Positions 8,558 through 17,982 are shown, counted from the stretch's first letter. The stretch is DNA of 64,000 bases from an uncultured Planctomycetales bacterium (GCA_937889015.1 CALARR010000213.1:6171-70170), one strand, 5' to 3'. Notes: a model not told the origin generated them from the sequence alone. Numbers and translations: made by a program.

Positions 8558-8944
8558 GGGAATGCGGAAACCGGAAGGCAGAATACGCGAGGGAAGTCGC
8601 CCCGCGGGGTGGCCCCGATAGCTTGCCTATCGGGGCGGCGCAGCCGCAAGAGGTCTTCCAACCATCTCCTGTGCGCCGCTTGTGCCTTTCGGCACCCCGA
8701 TAGCGGAGCTATCGGGGCCACCCGTGAGGCCATTGACAATGTGGAGATCAATAAAGCCTTTCCACGATAGAATGGGCCGGCTGGCCCCGTCAAGGACGGG
8801 GCAGACCGGAATGTGGAACGGGACGGCCCGATCCTTGGCGCAGCCGGACTCCGTGCATTCCGCATCCCGGTTTCCACATCCCGGTTTTCGTTCTACAATC
8901 GCGTTCAGTTACGCGCGCGGCAGCGAACGGAAGGGAGGGTTCTC
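8558..8944. other. Divergent intergenic region
   Basis: This separates the leftward acyl-CoA operon from the rightward oxidoreductase, so promoters for both should lie here, but I see no clear -35/-10 pair. It contains two REP-like hairpins (listed separately) and an 11-mer, CATTGACAATG (8731-8741), that recurs at 18294-18304. I see no gene. Confidence 0.6.
8612..8717. repeat. Pair of REP-like hairpins (BIME-like)
   Basis: Two stems share the core CCCCGATAG. The first, 8612-8636, has a 10-bp perfect stem GCCCCGATAG / CTATCGGGGC with a 5-nt loop. The second, 8695-8717, has a 10-bp perfect stem CCCCGATAGC / GCTATCGGGG with a 3-nt loop. About 58 bp separate them. This resembles bacterial interspersed mosaic elements. 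A terminator role is possible but there is no T-run. Confidence 0.75.
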
Positions 8945-10078
8945 GTGAAGGTCTATCGCGTCGGCATCCTGGGGTTTGGCTTCATCGGCAAGGTGCATAC
9001 CTACGGCTACCTAAACCTGCCGCTGTTCTACGATCCGCTGCCTCTGCAGGCCCGGATCACGCACGTGGTCACCAGTCGCCGCGAGACGGCGCTGAAGGCC
9101 TGCCAGACAATCGGGGCCGAAACGGCCGAAACGGACTATCGGGTCGTGACCGAGAACCCGCACATCGACATCGTGCATGTTTGCACGCCCAACCATTTGC
9201 ATCTTGAGGCCCTGCTCTCGGCGATGCGTCACCAGAAGCACATCTACTGCGACAAGCCGCTGGTGGCCACGATGCAGGAAGCCGAGCAGGTCCGGGCCGC
9301 GTTGGCCGACTATCGCGGCACGGCCCAGATGACCCTGCAGAACCGTTTCTTTCCGGCGACGATGCGCGCCAAGCAACTCGTGGGGGCCGGCGCGCTCGGC
9401 CAGGTGCTCGGCTTTCGGGCCTGCTATCTGCACGGCGGCAGCGCCTCGCCCCAGGCGCCGGCCAAATGGAAGCTTACGGCCGCGGCCGGCGGCGGCGTGA
9501 TCGCCGACCTGGCCTCGCACGTGCTGGACCTGGTGGATTGGCTGATCGGGCCGCTGAGCGGCGTGATGGCCGACACGCAGATCGCCTATGCGCAGCGTCC
9601 TTCGGCCGAAGATCCCGAGAAACTGGTGCCCATCGACGTGGAAGACAGCGTGATGCTGCTGGCGCGCACGCAAGCCGGGGCCCGGGGCACGATCGAGGCC
9701 ACGAAGATCGCTACTGGCACGGAAGATGAGTTGCGAGTGGAGATTCATGGCTCACGCGGCGCGTTGCGCTACAACGGCATGGACCCGCATCACTTGGAGC
9801 TGCACGACGCCACCGTGCCCGGCGAACCCTTGGGCGGCTTGCGTGGTTGGAACCGCATCGACACGGGCCAGCGCTATCCGGCCCCGGCCGCCGCATTTCC
9901 CAGCCCCAAGGCGGCCACGGGCTGGATTCGCAGCCACGCGGCGTGCCTGGCGAATTTTCTGCAGGCCGTGGCCGAGGGCCGGCCGGCCGAACCGGGATTG
10001 GAGCAGGGGATCCGCGTGCAGCAACTGATGGATTGGGTGCGCAGGTCCGCGGCCGAGAAACGCTGGGTGACCGGCTGA
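8945..10078 (+). CDS. Gfo/Idh/MocA-family oxidoreductase
   Basis: A 377-residue NAD(P)-dependent oxidoreductase. The Rossmann motif G-F-G-F-I-G-K is at 10-16. The family motif C-D-K-P-L is at 102-106, with the catalytic-type lysine. A C-terminal alpha/beta domain follows, containing S-H-V-L-D and G-S-R-G-A-L-R-Y-N. The family oxidises or reduces hydroxyl groups of sugars, inositols and similar compounds. No signal peptide is seen, so it is cytosolic, unlike the Tat-type member at 51656. The start is the GTG at 8945, placed by GGAGGG about 6 nt upstream; an in-frame extension upstream is not conserved. The substrate is not predictable. Confidence 0.9.
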   Translation: MKVYRVGILGFGFIGKVHTYGYLNLPLFYDPLPLQARITHVVTSRRETALKACQTIGAETAETDYRVVTENPHIDIVHVCTPNHLHLEALLSAMRHQKHIYCDKPLVATMQEAEQVRAALADYRGTAQMTLQNRFFPATMRAKQLVGAGALGQVLGFRACYLHGGSASPQAPAKWKLTAAAGGGVIADLASHVLDLVDWLIGPLSGVMADTQIAYAQRPSAEDPEKLVPIDVEDSVMLLARTQAGARGTIEATKIATGTEDELRVEIHGSRGALRYNGMDPHHLELHDATVPGEPLGGLRGWNRIDTGQRYPAPAAAFPSPKAATGWIRSHAACLANFLQAVAEGRPAEPGLEQGIRVQQLMDWVRRSAAEKRWVTG

Positions 10079-10088
10079 CGTCAGGGCA

Positions 10089-10838
10089 CTAACCGCGGTC
10101 GGCCGAGAGCACCTGACGCAAGAAGGGCGACAGGTCTTCGTATTCGTGCTCCGAAGGCGGTCCGGGCGAATACTGATAGACGGCGTTTTGCGGCCGATGG
10201 GGCAGCGACACCAAGGTCGAGGAGACGGTGCCGTAGTCCCCCTTCTGAAACACCAGCCCCCACTGGCCTTCGGCGTCGGCCTTGCGCGAAAAGGCGCGGC
10301 TGGCCACCGCCAGGAAGGTCACGGCGGAGTCCAGGTTATGCAGCGTCAACAGGCGCCGCGTCAACTGCTGGCGTGCGTCGTTCGGATCGTCCATGCTGCC
10401 ATTGGTGAGCACGTGCAGACCCGGTTCCATTTCGGTCACTTCCACGTGGTCGCCACCGTAGATCACGAAGCCCTGCTGGGCGTCGAGGCACACATAGTTG
10501 GCCCCCGCATAGCGGCCGGTCGACAACTCCTGGGCGGCCAATTGGGAAGCCTCGCGCGCGTCGGCCGCGTTGAGCAATTCGCGGCACAGCAAGCCGCGCG
10601 AACGCGGTTCGGCCGGCATATACGTCTTGCGGCGATTGCTGACGACCACCAGCAACCCATGCTGATTGACCCCCAGCCATGTCCCCCCCGCCTTCCGGTC
10701 GATACCGCAGATCACGCGCGGTTTGCCCGACTGGATTCGCGGCGATTGGCTGGCACGTTCCAGCAGTTCCTCGCGGTTAGACGCCAGGAGGATCGGCGCG
10801 TCTTGCGCAGTGCGGTATAGGATCGCCGTGACACACAT
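10089..10838 (-). CDS. NRDE-family (TANGO2-like) protein
   Basis: A 249-residue protein whose N-terminus begins Met-Cys-Val-Thr, with Cys2 as the presumed N-terminal nucleophile after Met removal. The name-giving motif appears as S-N-R-E-E at about 20-24. G-G-T-W-L-G-V-N and S-N-R-R are also typical of the NRDE/TANGO2 family. Its biochemical role is poorly defined; eukaryotic relatives have been tied to Golgi organisation, lipids and haem handling. The start is the ATG at 10838, because any longer start would bury the Cys2. It converges on the oxidoreductase with a 10-bp gap. Confidence 0.85.
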   Translation of the reverse strand: MCVTAILYRTAQDAPILLASNREELLERASQSPRIQSGKPRVICGIDRKAGGTWLGVNQHGLLVVVSNRRKTYMPAEPRSRGLLCRELLNAADAREASQLAAQELSTGRYAGANYVCLDAQQGFVIYGGDHVEVTEMEPGLHVLTNGSMDDPNDARQQLTRRLLTLHNLDSAVTFLAVASRAFSRKADAEGQWGLVFQKGDYGTVSSTLVSLPHRPQNAVYQYSPGPPSEHEYEDLSPFLRQVLSADRG

Positions 10839-11242
10839 GGGGCAATGAGTCCAAGATCGGCATCGGCACTGCTCACCCCGTGCCGAGGCCACCGATCGGA
10901 ACATCCCTCCTCATCGCTAATCGGGGAAGCTTGGCTGTTGTGTTGGCCTTGGGGGTAAGCCCTCAGTGTAACTGGCCTTCCATACAACTTGCACCCCTCT
11001 ACAAGGTGTCTTTTTCTGCTTCAATCACGCCATCATGCTCCTTGGCGGGGGCAGCGCGACGGTCTGGTGCGTTGTCCCCTGTTAAGAACGTCGCTTGCCC
11101 CCTGAACCCGTCCTGGCGAACTGCGGTCAGACTGCTAAGATGATTGCGGGCAAGCCCATCGCAATACCTTTGGTGCCTTCCCTTGCGCACCCCCCGATGC
11201 GGGTGCTTGTTCCTGTCGTTCCTCCTGCAGAATTTCGATTGA
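10839..11242. other. Divergent intergenic region, no gene seen
   Basis: This lies between the leftward NRDE gene and the rightward second fabH. It is less GC-rich than the coding DNA in places, and must hold promoters for both genes. No consensus promoter, hairpin with a T-run or RNA gene is evident. Confidence 0.5.
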
Positions 11243-12277
11243 ATGTCGACTCCGATAGCGTCGCCGCGTGATGTAGTGCTCCAGAATCGTCGTTCCCGGC
11301 TGGGAAGCCTCCTGGGGGTGGAAATTCTTGCCGTGGGCAGCAGCGTTCCGGAGTGCGTTGTCGACAACGACAGTCTGGCTCTCTTGGGATTCGATCCGGA
11401 ATGGATCGTGCAGCGCACCGGGATCCGCCAGCGGCGACACGTTCCGCCCGGCATGTGCACCAGTGATCTGGCAGTCGAAGCGGCCCAGCAGTGCCTTGCC
11501 CGGTCCGAGGTCGATCCCCAGGAGATCGACCTGGTGCTGGTGGCCACCTACACGCCTGATATGCCGATGCCGTCGACGGCGGCCCTGGTGCAAGACCGGC
11601 TGGGGCTGACGGCGTTGGCTTTTGATCTTCAAGCCGCGTGTGCGGGGTTTGTGCTGGGGCTATTGACGGCCGCCCAATATGTGGCCAGCGGATGCAGCCA
11701 GACGGCCTTGGTGATCGGCGCCGACTGCAACTCGCGAATCATCAATCCGGCCGACCGGCAGACTTATCCGATCTTTGGCGATGGGGCTGGCGCGGTCCTG
11801 CTGGGCCGCGGTCAGGCCCAGCAGGGGATTGTGGCCTATGCCGTCGGGGCGGATGGCTCCGGGGCATCGATCTTGTCGCGTCCGGCGGGCGGGGCCCGGT
11901 TGCCGGCGGTGGCTGAAGATGATCCGCGCCGCTATCTGACCATGGTTGGACGGCCGGTCTTCAAATGGGCCATCCGCATGCTGGGCGAGACGATTCGCGA
12001 CGTGCTCCGCACGGCCGACGTGACCCTCGACGAAGTGGACCTGGTGTGCCTGCACCAGGCCAACCTGCGGATCATCGAGGCCGTGGTCGAGAACTTGCAG
12101 ATTGATCCGGCCAAGGTGGTCAACAATCTGCAGTACCTGGGCAACACGGCCGCAGCGAGCATCCCCCTGGCCCTGGACGAGGCCGTGCAACAGGATCGAC
12201 TTGGGCCGGGCAAGTTGGTGCTGATGAGCGGCTTTGGCGGCGGGCTGTCCTGGGGTACGATGCTCTTTCGCTGGTAG
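11243..12277 (+). CDS. fabH: Beta-ketoacyl-ACP synthase III (second FabH)
   Basis: A 344-residue condensing enzyme with the full triad: Cys133 in A-A-C-A-G-F, His271 in L-H-Q-A-N-L-R and Asn301 in L-G-N-T-A-A-A-S. The acyl-binding region and the C-terminal G-F-G-G-G-L-S-W-G are canonical. Its first 20-odd residues precede the usual family start (V-E-I-L-A-V-G-S). The ATG at 11243 has no clear Shine-Dalgarno sequence, so a start up to 25 codons further in is possible. It resembles housekeeping FabH more closely than the copy at 733, whose active-site strand is less typical. It stands alone, with no acpP or fabD nearby. Confidence 0.9.
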   Translation: MSTPIASPRDVVLQNRRSRLGSLLGVEILAVGSSVPECVVDNDSLALLGFDPEWIVQRTGIRQRRHVPPGMCTSDLAVEAAQQCLARSEVDPQEIDLVLVATYTPDMPMPSTAALVQDRLGLTALAFDLQAACAGFVLGLLTAAQYVASGCSQTALVIGADCNSRIINPADRQTYPIFGDGAGAVLLGRGQAQQGIVAYAVGADGSGASILSRPAGGARLPAVAEDDPRRYLTMVGRPVFKWAIRMLGETIRDVLRTADVTLDEVDLVCLHQANLRIIEAVVENLQIDPAKVVNNLQYLGNTAAASIPLALDEAVQQDRLGPGKLVLMSGFGGGLSWGTMLFRW

Positions 12278-12372
12278 CAGGGGAGGGGCGGTCGTTGGTG
12301 GTTCGTGGTTAGCCAGCGCGGTGCTCCCCGAATCGCACGGCAACGGCCCACGCCTGCCGTCCTTCTTGCAGC

Positions 12373-12449
12373 CGGTCCCAAAACCTGTCGGCAGTTCGGT
12401 CTTGCAGGGCCGCCCGAGGTGGCTGGGGTGGTTCCAGGATAGGTTCTTA
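12373..12449 (+). repeat. Dispersed 77-bp repeat, copy 2
   Basis: A full-length copy between fabH and pepF. It starts CGGTCCCAAAACCTGTC and ends GGATAGGTTCTTA. The two ends are weakly inverted (AAACCTGTC against the complement GAACCTATC). The same unit occurs at 1-69, 43511-43587 and 56414-56490. Confidence 0.8.
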
Positions 12450-12486
12450 ATCGACAACTGGCCACTGACAACCGACAACATTTCCC

Positions 12487-14289
12487 ATGAAATCCATCAA
12501 GCAGATTCCGCGCCGCGACCAGCAGTCCCCGACCGATTGCTGGGACTTGAGCAAGTTGTTTCCCGACGACGAGGCCTGGGAGAAGGCCTTCGTGCGATGG
12601 GAGAAGCGCATCCCCGGTTACGCGCGTTTTCAGGGCAAGCTGAAGCAGTCGGCCAAGGCCCTGGCCGCCTGCCTGAAGTTCGATCTGGACCTGGATCGGC
12701 AAGGAGACCGGCTGGGCACTTACGCCTATCTCCGCCGTTCCGAAGACACGGCCAACAGCACCTACCAGCGCATGGCCATGCGTTTCACGAACGCGGCCAG
12801 CCGGGCGGGCCAGGCCGCCAGCTTCCTGCGCCCCGAGATCCTGGCGATTCCCAAGGCGCGCATGACGCGGTTCCTGGCCGAGCGGGCCCTGGCCCCTTAC
12901 CGCCTGCTGCTGGAGCGGATTCTGCGCTACCGTCCGCACACGCTGTCGCGCAAGGAAGAGCGGCTCCTGGCCATGCAGACCGAGATGTCGCAGACGGCCA
13001 ACCAGGTCTTCCGCCAATTGCACGACGCGGACATGAAGTTCGGCGCGGTCAAGAATGAGAAGCAGGAATTGGTCGAGCTGAGCCACAGCACCTACTCGGC
13101 CCTGCTGCATTCGCCCAAACGCCCGGTGCGCAAAGCGGCCTTCACGGCCTACTACAAGCAGTACGCCGCGCATCAGAACACGCTGGCGGCCACGCTCGCC
13201 GGCTCGATCCAGCGTGACATTTACTACGCCCAGGCGCGCAATTTCCCCAGCGCCTTGGAGGCGTCGCTGTTTCCGGATCGGGTGCCGGTGGCCGTCTATG
13301 AGAACCTGATTGCGGCCGTGCGCCGGCATCTGCCGGCCCTGCACCGCTACTACGATCTGCGGCGGCGCAAGATGGGCCTGGCCGACATCCACCACTACGA
13401 CACCTACGTGCCGATCCTGGCCGATCTGCAGGTGCGCCACACCTGGGAACAGGCGGTGGAGGTGGTGGTCGAGGCCTTGCGCCCCCTGGGAACCGAATAC
13501 GGCTCGGTGCTGGCGGCCGGGCTGCGCGGCCGCTGGTGCGATCGCTACGAGAACCAGGGCAAGCAGAGCGGCGCGTTCAGCTCCGGCTCGTACGACGGCG
13601 ATCCGTACATCCTCATGAACTACCAGCCCGACGTGCTGGACCACGTGTTCACCCTGGCGCACGAGGCCGGGCACTCGATGCACAGCTATTTCTCCGCCCA
13701 GCAGCAGCCCTACGCCTATTATCAATACGTGATCTTCGTGGCCGAGGTGGCCAGCACGTTCAACGAGCAGCTTCTCGCCAAGCACCTGCTGACGCATGCC
13801 GGCGACGACCGCCAGCGCGCCTATCTCATCAACCGCCTGCTGGACGACATGCGCGGCACGCTCTTCCGCCAGACCATGTTCGCGGAGTTCGAGAAGACGA
13901 CCCACGAGCTGGCCGAGAAGAACGAGCCGCTGACCGTGGAACGCTTCCAGGGCGTCTACCATGAGTTGCTGGCGGCCTACTTCGGTCCGCAGTTCGTGCT
14001 GGACGACGAGTTGAAGCTGGAATGCTTCCGCATCCCGCACTTCTATCGGGCGTTCTACGTCTACAAGTACGCCACCGGCATGTCGGCGGCCATCGCCCTG
14101 GCCAATCGCGTCACGCAGGGGGGCCGAACAGAGTTGGCTGACTATCTGAACTTCCTCAAGGGCGGCTGCTCGCAGGATCCGTTGGACCTGTTGCGCGGCG
14201 CAGGCGTGGACATGGCCCAGCCCGAGCCCGTGGAAACGGCCCTCAAAACCTTCGGCCAACTGGTCGACGAGCTGGACCGGCTGATGTAA
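12487..14289 (+). CDS. pepF: Oligoendopeptidase F (M3 family)
   Basis: A 600-residue zinc metallopeptidase of the usual PepF length. The active site H-E-A-G-H is at 392-396 (L-A-H-E-A-G-H-S-M-H-S), followed by a downstream Glu in F-V-A-E-V-A-S-T-F-N-E. The N-terminal helical M3 domain begins W-D-L-S-K-L-F-P-D. It cleaves short peptides in the cytosol and takes part in peptide turnover. There is no signal peptide. The ATG is weakly supported by the upstream sequence but matches the family N-terminus. It appears monocistronic and ends 82 nt before the convergent epimerase gene. Confidence 0.95.
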   Translation: MKSIKQIPRRDQQSPTDCWDLSKLFPDDEAWEKAFVRWEKRIPGYARFQGKLKQSAKALAACLKFDLDLDRQGDRLGTYAYLRRSEDTANSTYQRMAMRFTNAASRAGQAASFLRPEILAIPKARMTRFLAERALAPYRLLLERILRYRPHTLSRKEERLLAMQTEMSQTANQVFRQLHDADMKFGAVKNEKQELVELSHSTYSALLHSPKRPVRKAAFTAYYKQYAAHQNTLAATLAGSIQRDIYYAQARNFPSALEASLFPDRVPVAVYENLIAAVRRHLPALHRYYDLRRRKMGLADIHHYDTYVPILADLQVRHTWEQAVEVVVEALRPLGTEYGSVLAAGLRGRWCDRYENQGKQSGAFSSGSYDGDPYILMNYQPDVLDHVFTLAHEAGHSMHSYFSAQQQPYAYYQYVIFVAEVASTFNEQLLAKHLLTHAGDDRQRAYLINRLLDDMRGTLFRQTMFAEFEKTTHELAEKNEPLTVERFQGVYHELLAAYFGPQFVLDDELKLECFRIPHFYRAFYVYKYATGMSAAIALANRVTQGGRTELADYLNFLKGGCSQDPLDLLRGAGVDMAQPEPVETALKTFGQLVDELDRLM

Positions 14290-14371
14290 GACCCGGGCAG
14301 TTGCCCATGGCACAACGGCGCGCAGGTCGGGGCAACGGCCCCGGCACCGGGATTCCACGTCCTCGTTCGTG

Positions 14372-15346
14372 CTACCGCAACGACTTGAGGTGCGCGATCT
14401 CGCGCGCCACGATTGGTCCGCGCTCCTCTTCCGGGAAACGCTTCAGCGATTCGTTTTCGATGCACAGGTCGTTGGCGTAGCCGGCCTGTTTGAGGATCGA
14501 GACCACGCGGCGGAAGTCGATGTCTCCCTGGTCGATCGGACAGCAGCGCTTGGCATATTCCAGACCCATGGTGCGCTGCTGTTCGCGAAGTTCTTCGGGG
14601 TACTGGATGCTCTTGCAGTGCGTGTGGACCACGCGCGGGGCGAAGCGCTCGTAGAGTTGGTAGAGCTTGGAGAGCGGGTGGCCGAACCAGTAGAAGTTGC
14701 CCGTGTCGAGCGTCAGACCCAGACGCGGCGAGCCGACGCCGTCGAACAGGGCCTGGAGCACGTCCGGATCGTTGGTCACACGGCCGTGGTTCTCGATGCC
14801 GAAGCTCACGCCGGTGGCCTCGGTCTGGGCCATGAGTTTCTTCAGCAAGGGCACCAGCACGACCTCGACGAGTTCCGGGGTTGGCCGCTTGCTAGCGCGA
14901 ATGTCGATGCGCACCGCCTTGCAGCCCAGCGCCGCGGCGCCCTGGGCCACTTTGGCGCACCATTGGAGTTCGAAGTCGGGCCGTTCCTCGAAGCGGTTGG
15001 CCATGCAGAATCCACCCACGCGCAGCCCGGCCGCCTTGACGTCCGCCGCCAGGACCTGCACGTCCTCGGGCGTGGCCAGCGAGTACTTCTTTTCGGGATG
15101 AAAGAGGGCCGCCAGCGACAGGTCGTCCTGGATCGTCAACTCCAGCGATTCGGCGCCCACCGACTGGGCCGCTTTCCAACAGTCGGTCATCTCGGCCTTG
15201 GGCAGCATCACGTCGCGGACCCCGGCCAGCAGCGCGGCCGGTGCAGCGGCGGAGCCCAGTCGGGCCAGGCAGGGAGCCAGAGCCACTCCCGCAGCCAGAC
15301 GGGCCGAATCGCGGAGGAATTGTCTACGGTCAGAACGCGCGAGCAT
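14372..15346 (-). CDS. Tat-exported sugar phosphate isomerase/epimerase family protein
   Basis: A 324-residue TIM-barrel protein (xylose isomerase-like superfamily). The N-terminus holds a twin-arginine leader, D-R-R-Q-F-L-R, followed by a hydrophobic Ala-rich stretch, so export is expected. Likely metal ligands are Glu in S-L-E-L-T, Glu in F-G-I-E-N-H, Asp in L-T-L-D-T-G-N, His in V-H-T-H-C-K and Glu in C-I-E-N-E. The start is the ATG at 15346, set by GCAGGAG upstream; a start at 15370 would put extra residues before the Tat motif. It is a planctomycete-style carbohydrate-processing gene of unknown substrate. It is upstream of nothing in an operon. Confidence 0.85.
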   Translation of the reverse strand: MLARSDRRQFLRDSARLAAGVALAPCLARLGSAAAPAALLAGVRDVMLPKAEMTDCWKAAQSVGAESLELTIQDDLSLAALFHPEKKYSLATPEDVQVLAADVKAAGLRVGGFCMANRFEERPDFELQWCAKVAQGAAALGCKAVRIDIRASKRPTPELVEVVLVPLLKKLMAQTEATGVSFGIENHGRVTNDPDVLQALFDGVGSPRLGLTLDTGNFYWFGHPLSKLYQLYERFAPRVVHTHCKSIQYPEELREQQRTMGLEYAKRCCPIDQGDIDFRRVVSILKQAGYANDLCIENESLKRFPEEERGPIVAREIAHLKSLR

Positions 15347-15470
15347 GGTGCGACTCCTGCAGACGTGCATGAATGAGGCGTTTCGGGCGGGGGCGAATTC
15401 CTCACAGTCTGACGGGGCGCTTGGGCCCTGTCAATGTGTCGGCCCCACCCGGCCATGTCACCCGGCCATG

Positions 15471-16904
15471 TCACGGGGACTTGGCACGCGGCCTTTTCGC
15501 GCCCGGCTTCTTCGTCGCCGGCGGGGGCGCGTTCTGATAGTAGGCCAGATCCACATCGCCCGGCTTGGGCTCGGCTGCGACCAAGGGCAGCGTGTCCCCG
15601 AACCGCTGTTGTTGCTGTTCCATCAAGGTCGTCATTTGCCGGATGCGATCGGCCTGGGCCGGATCGGCCGACAAGTCTCGTGTTTCGTGCGGATCGGATT
15701 GCAGGTTGAACAACTGCACGCGATTGATCTGCGGATAGCGGATCAGTTTCCAGGGGCCCTGGCGCACGGCGCGCTGCACATCGCGGTAGGCCAGGAAGAT
15801 GCTGTCCCAGACCTGGTCGGCCTGGCCGCGGATGATCGGTGCCAGGCTCTTGCCGTCCAGGGCGGCCGGGATCGGCACGCCGGCCAGTTCGCACAGCGTG
15901 GGATAGATGTCGAAGATGTAGGCCAAGGCCTGCGACGACTTGCCCCGCGGCACGCCCGGCCCGCTGAAGACCAGCGGAATCCCCATGCTCGGCTCGTAGA
16001 GGTTCTGCTTGCCCATCAGGCCGTGGCTGCCCAAGGCGATGCCCTGATCCGTGGAAAATGCGATGAGCGTGTTATCGTACTCGCCCACCTCGTGCAGGCA
16101 CTGCACGATCCGCCCGATCTGCTCGTCCAAGGCCGTGATCACTGCATAGTAGTCGCGGATCTGGCTGCGGATATTCGCTTCCGGTCGAGGCCAGGCCGCC
16201 AGGCGCTCGTCGCGGACCAGCAACTCGCCGTTGTCGAACGGATGGAAGGGGCGAAAATTCGGCGGCAGCGGAATCTGGTCCACCGCGTAGCGATTCAAGA
16301 ATTCGGGAGCCGCGACGCGCGGATCGTGGGGATTGGCAAACGCCAGATACATGCAGAACGGCCTGGCCCCTGCGGGTTCGGACGCCTGGGCCTTCTGACG
16401 TTCCGTAAGGAACTGGATCACGTCGTTGGCGATCGTGCGCCCGGGATAGCCGCATGTGCGGTCTTCCAGGTCGTTGAGATACTGGTTGTGCTGGAACTGG
16501 GCCTGGATGTCGACGGCCGTGTTGCCCCGCTTGCCGTAGTGGTAGGTGACATAGCCGGCATGGTTCATCGACTTGGGAAAGTTGGGCGCGTCGGGGGGCA
16601 GGTTTCGCACGGCGAACCAGGCCCGGCCGCTGAGAGTCATCTGTCTGGCGGGCAGGCACACGGCTGGACTGTAGCCGCCCATGCAGTAGGCGTTCTGAAA
16701 GACGAAGCCCTGCTGCACCAGCTTGTCCAGGTTCGGCGTCTGGATGAGCGGATTGCCCAGCGCGCGGAGCGTGTGCTCCTGCTGGTCGTCGGTGAACAGG
16801 AAGAGGATGTTGGGCCGGGCCGGAGCGGCCGCAACCCGGGCGGCCAGGGCCGGCAAGAGCATCAGGCCGATCGCCAACGAAAAGACGCAAGTTCGGTGGT
16901 GCAT
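15471..16904 (-). CDS. Exported sulfatase (formylglycine-dependent, family S1)
   Basis: A 477-residue arylsulfatase-fold enzyme that removes sulfate from sulfated polysaccharides or similar esters. A Sec-type signal peptide spans about 1-27 (ending R-V-A-A-A). The metal-binding T-D-D is at 38-40. The sulfatase signature C-L-P-A-R is at 83-87, with Cys83 the residue matured to formylglycine, followed by L-S-G-R. Other family blocks are Y-G-K-R-G, F-S-T-D-Q-G, G-S-H-G-L-M-G-K and W-K-L-I-R-Y. The start is placed by GGAAGGAAG upstream of the ATG at 16904. The C-terminal tail (about 25 residues) is basic and proline/lysine rich. Substrate unknown. Confidence 0.93.
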   Translation of the reverse strand: MHHRTCVFSLAIGLMLLPALAARVAAAPARPNILFLFTDDQQEHTLRALGNPLIQTPNLDKLVQQGFVFQNAYCMGGYSPAVCLPARQMTLSGRAWFAVRNLPPDAPNFPKSMNHAGYVTYHYGKRGNTAVDIQAQFQHNQYLNDLEDRTCGYPGRTIANDVIQFLTERQKAQASEPAGARPFCMYLAFANPHDPRVAAPEFLNRYAVDQIPLPPNFRPFHPFDNGELLVRDERLAAWPRPEANIRSQIRDYYAVITALDEQIGRIVQCLHEVGEYDNTLIAFSTDQGIALGSHGLMGKQNLYEPSMGIPLVFSGPGVPRGKSSQALAYIFDIYPTLCELAGVPIPAALDGKSLAPIIRGQADQVWDSIFLAYRDVQRAVRQGPWKLIRYPQINRVQLFNLQSDPHETRDLSADPAQADRIRQMTTLMEQQQQRFGDTLPLVAAEPKPGDVDLAYYQNAPPPATKKPGAKRPRAKSP

Positions 16905-17140
16905 GGCGAGACTTCCTTCCAAGGTCAAGTGTTGGCAGGAACGACATTCGGGCATGGCCCAGTCCGTAGCCGGCGTCAGTGTACCGCATGCCACACCGCA
17001 CCGCCAACAGCCGGGGCGCCGGAGTGCCCCGATTCGCTGCAGGGAAATGGCGAGTCGGACTCTTGCGGGAATCGGGCCATTCCCCTCTATTACGAGTCGG
17101 TCGAGCAGTCCTTACCAGCAGGCCCGCAGCGAGGCAACCG

Positions 17141-17941
17141 ATGGATTATCCTTCTCAGACCGACGAGACGGTTCCCGAAATGGCCGTAGTTGTCGAGCCC
17201 AAGCCATGGGGGTTCTGGGCCACGATCGGCCTTTCGCTGGTCGTGGTCTTGTTGTTCGTGGTGATTCAGACCGTGGTGGTAATCGGCTATGTCGTGGCCT
17301 GGACCGTGCTGCAGACCCAACCCGATCCGCAGCAGTTGGCGAAAGGCGCAGCTCAAGTGGCAGAGAGCGCAGGGACCAGCGGTTTGTGTCTGGCGGTGGC
17401 CACTTGGAGTTGCATGCCGCCTTGCGTGGGACTGGTGTTGCTGTTCGCAAGGTTTCGCGGCGGCTGGACCGTGCGGGAGTACCTGGCGCTGAAGCCCGTC
17501 CCCCTATCTGCGCTGCTGGGCTGGCTGGCGATCTTGGCGGCGTGGGTGGCGGCCTTCGATGGACTGACGTGGCTGCTGGGCCGACCGATCGTGCCCGAGT
17601 TCATGCACGAAGCCTACCGCACGGCGTATTGGACTCCCTTGCTCTGGGCAGCGCTGGTGGTGGCCAGCCCCTTGTGTGAAGAGTCGTTGTTTCGCGGGTT
17701 CATGATGCCGGGCATTCTGCATTCGCGCGCGGGAGTTGTGGGCGCGATCCTGATTCCGACGGTGATCTGGACCTTGATGCACGTGCAGTACGACGCCTAT
17801 GCGTTGTCGCAGGTTTTTGCCGGCGGATTGCTGCTGGCCGTGGCGCGGCTCAGAACGCGATCGCTCTATCCGTCGCTGGCCATGCACGCGCTGATGAATC
17901 TCATCGCCACCAGCGAGGCCATGTTCGAGCAATGGCTGTAG
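17141..17941 (+). CDS. CPBP-family intramembrane metalloprotease
   Basis: A 266-residue membrane protein of the CAAX protease/bacteriocin-processing (Abi) family. Hydrophobic segments occur near 26-57, 78-103, 124-145, 165-178 and 195-215, with more to the end. Catalytic motifs are E-E-S-L-F-R at 180-185 (Glu-Glu-x3-Arg) and His214 in T-L-M-H-V, plus H-A-L-M-N near the C-terminus. It would cleave an unidentified membrane substrate. The start is the ATG at 17141 with GAGG upstream; an in-frame extension of 54 codons is rejected. A strong hairpin 42 bp downstream probably ends the transcript. Confidence 0.88.
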   Translation: MDYPSQTDETVPEMAVVVEPKPWGFWATIGLSLVVVLLFVVIQTVVVIGYVVAWTVLQTQPDPQQLAKGAAQVAESAGTSGLCLAVATWSCMPPCVGLVLLFARFRGGWTVREYLALKPVPLSALLGWLAILAAWVAAFDGLTWLLGRPIVPEFMHEAYRTAYWTPLLWAALVVASPLCEESLFRGFMMPGILHSRAGVVGAILIPTVIWTLMHVQYDAYALSQVFAGGLLLAVARLRTRSLYPSLAMHALMNLIATSEAMFEQWL

Positions 17942-17982
17942 GAGACGCGGAACGCGTTGGATCGCGTGGCCAAGAAATACAA

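Noticed and set aside
8731..8741. TTGACA in CATTGACAATG as a -35 box
   Set aside because: No -10 box lies at a suitable distance here or at the second copy (18294-18304).
11932..14358. 808-codon frame antisense to fabH and pepF
   Set aside because: The codon pattern is the mirror of two well-supported plus-strand genes with active-site motifs. Long antisense frames are common in GC-rich DNA.
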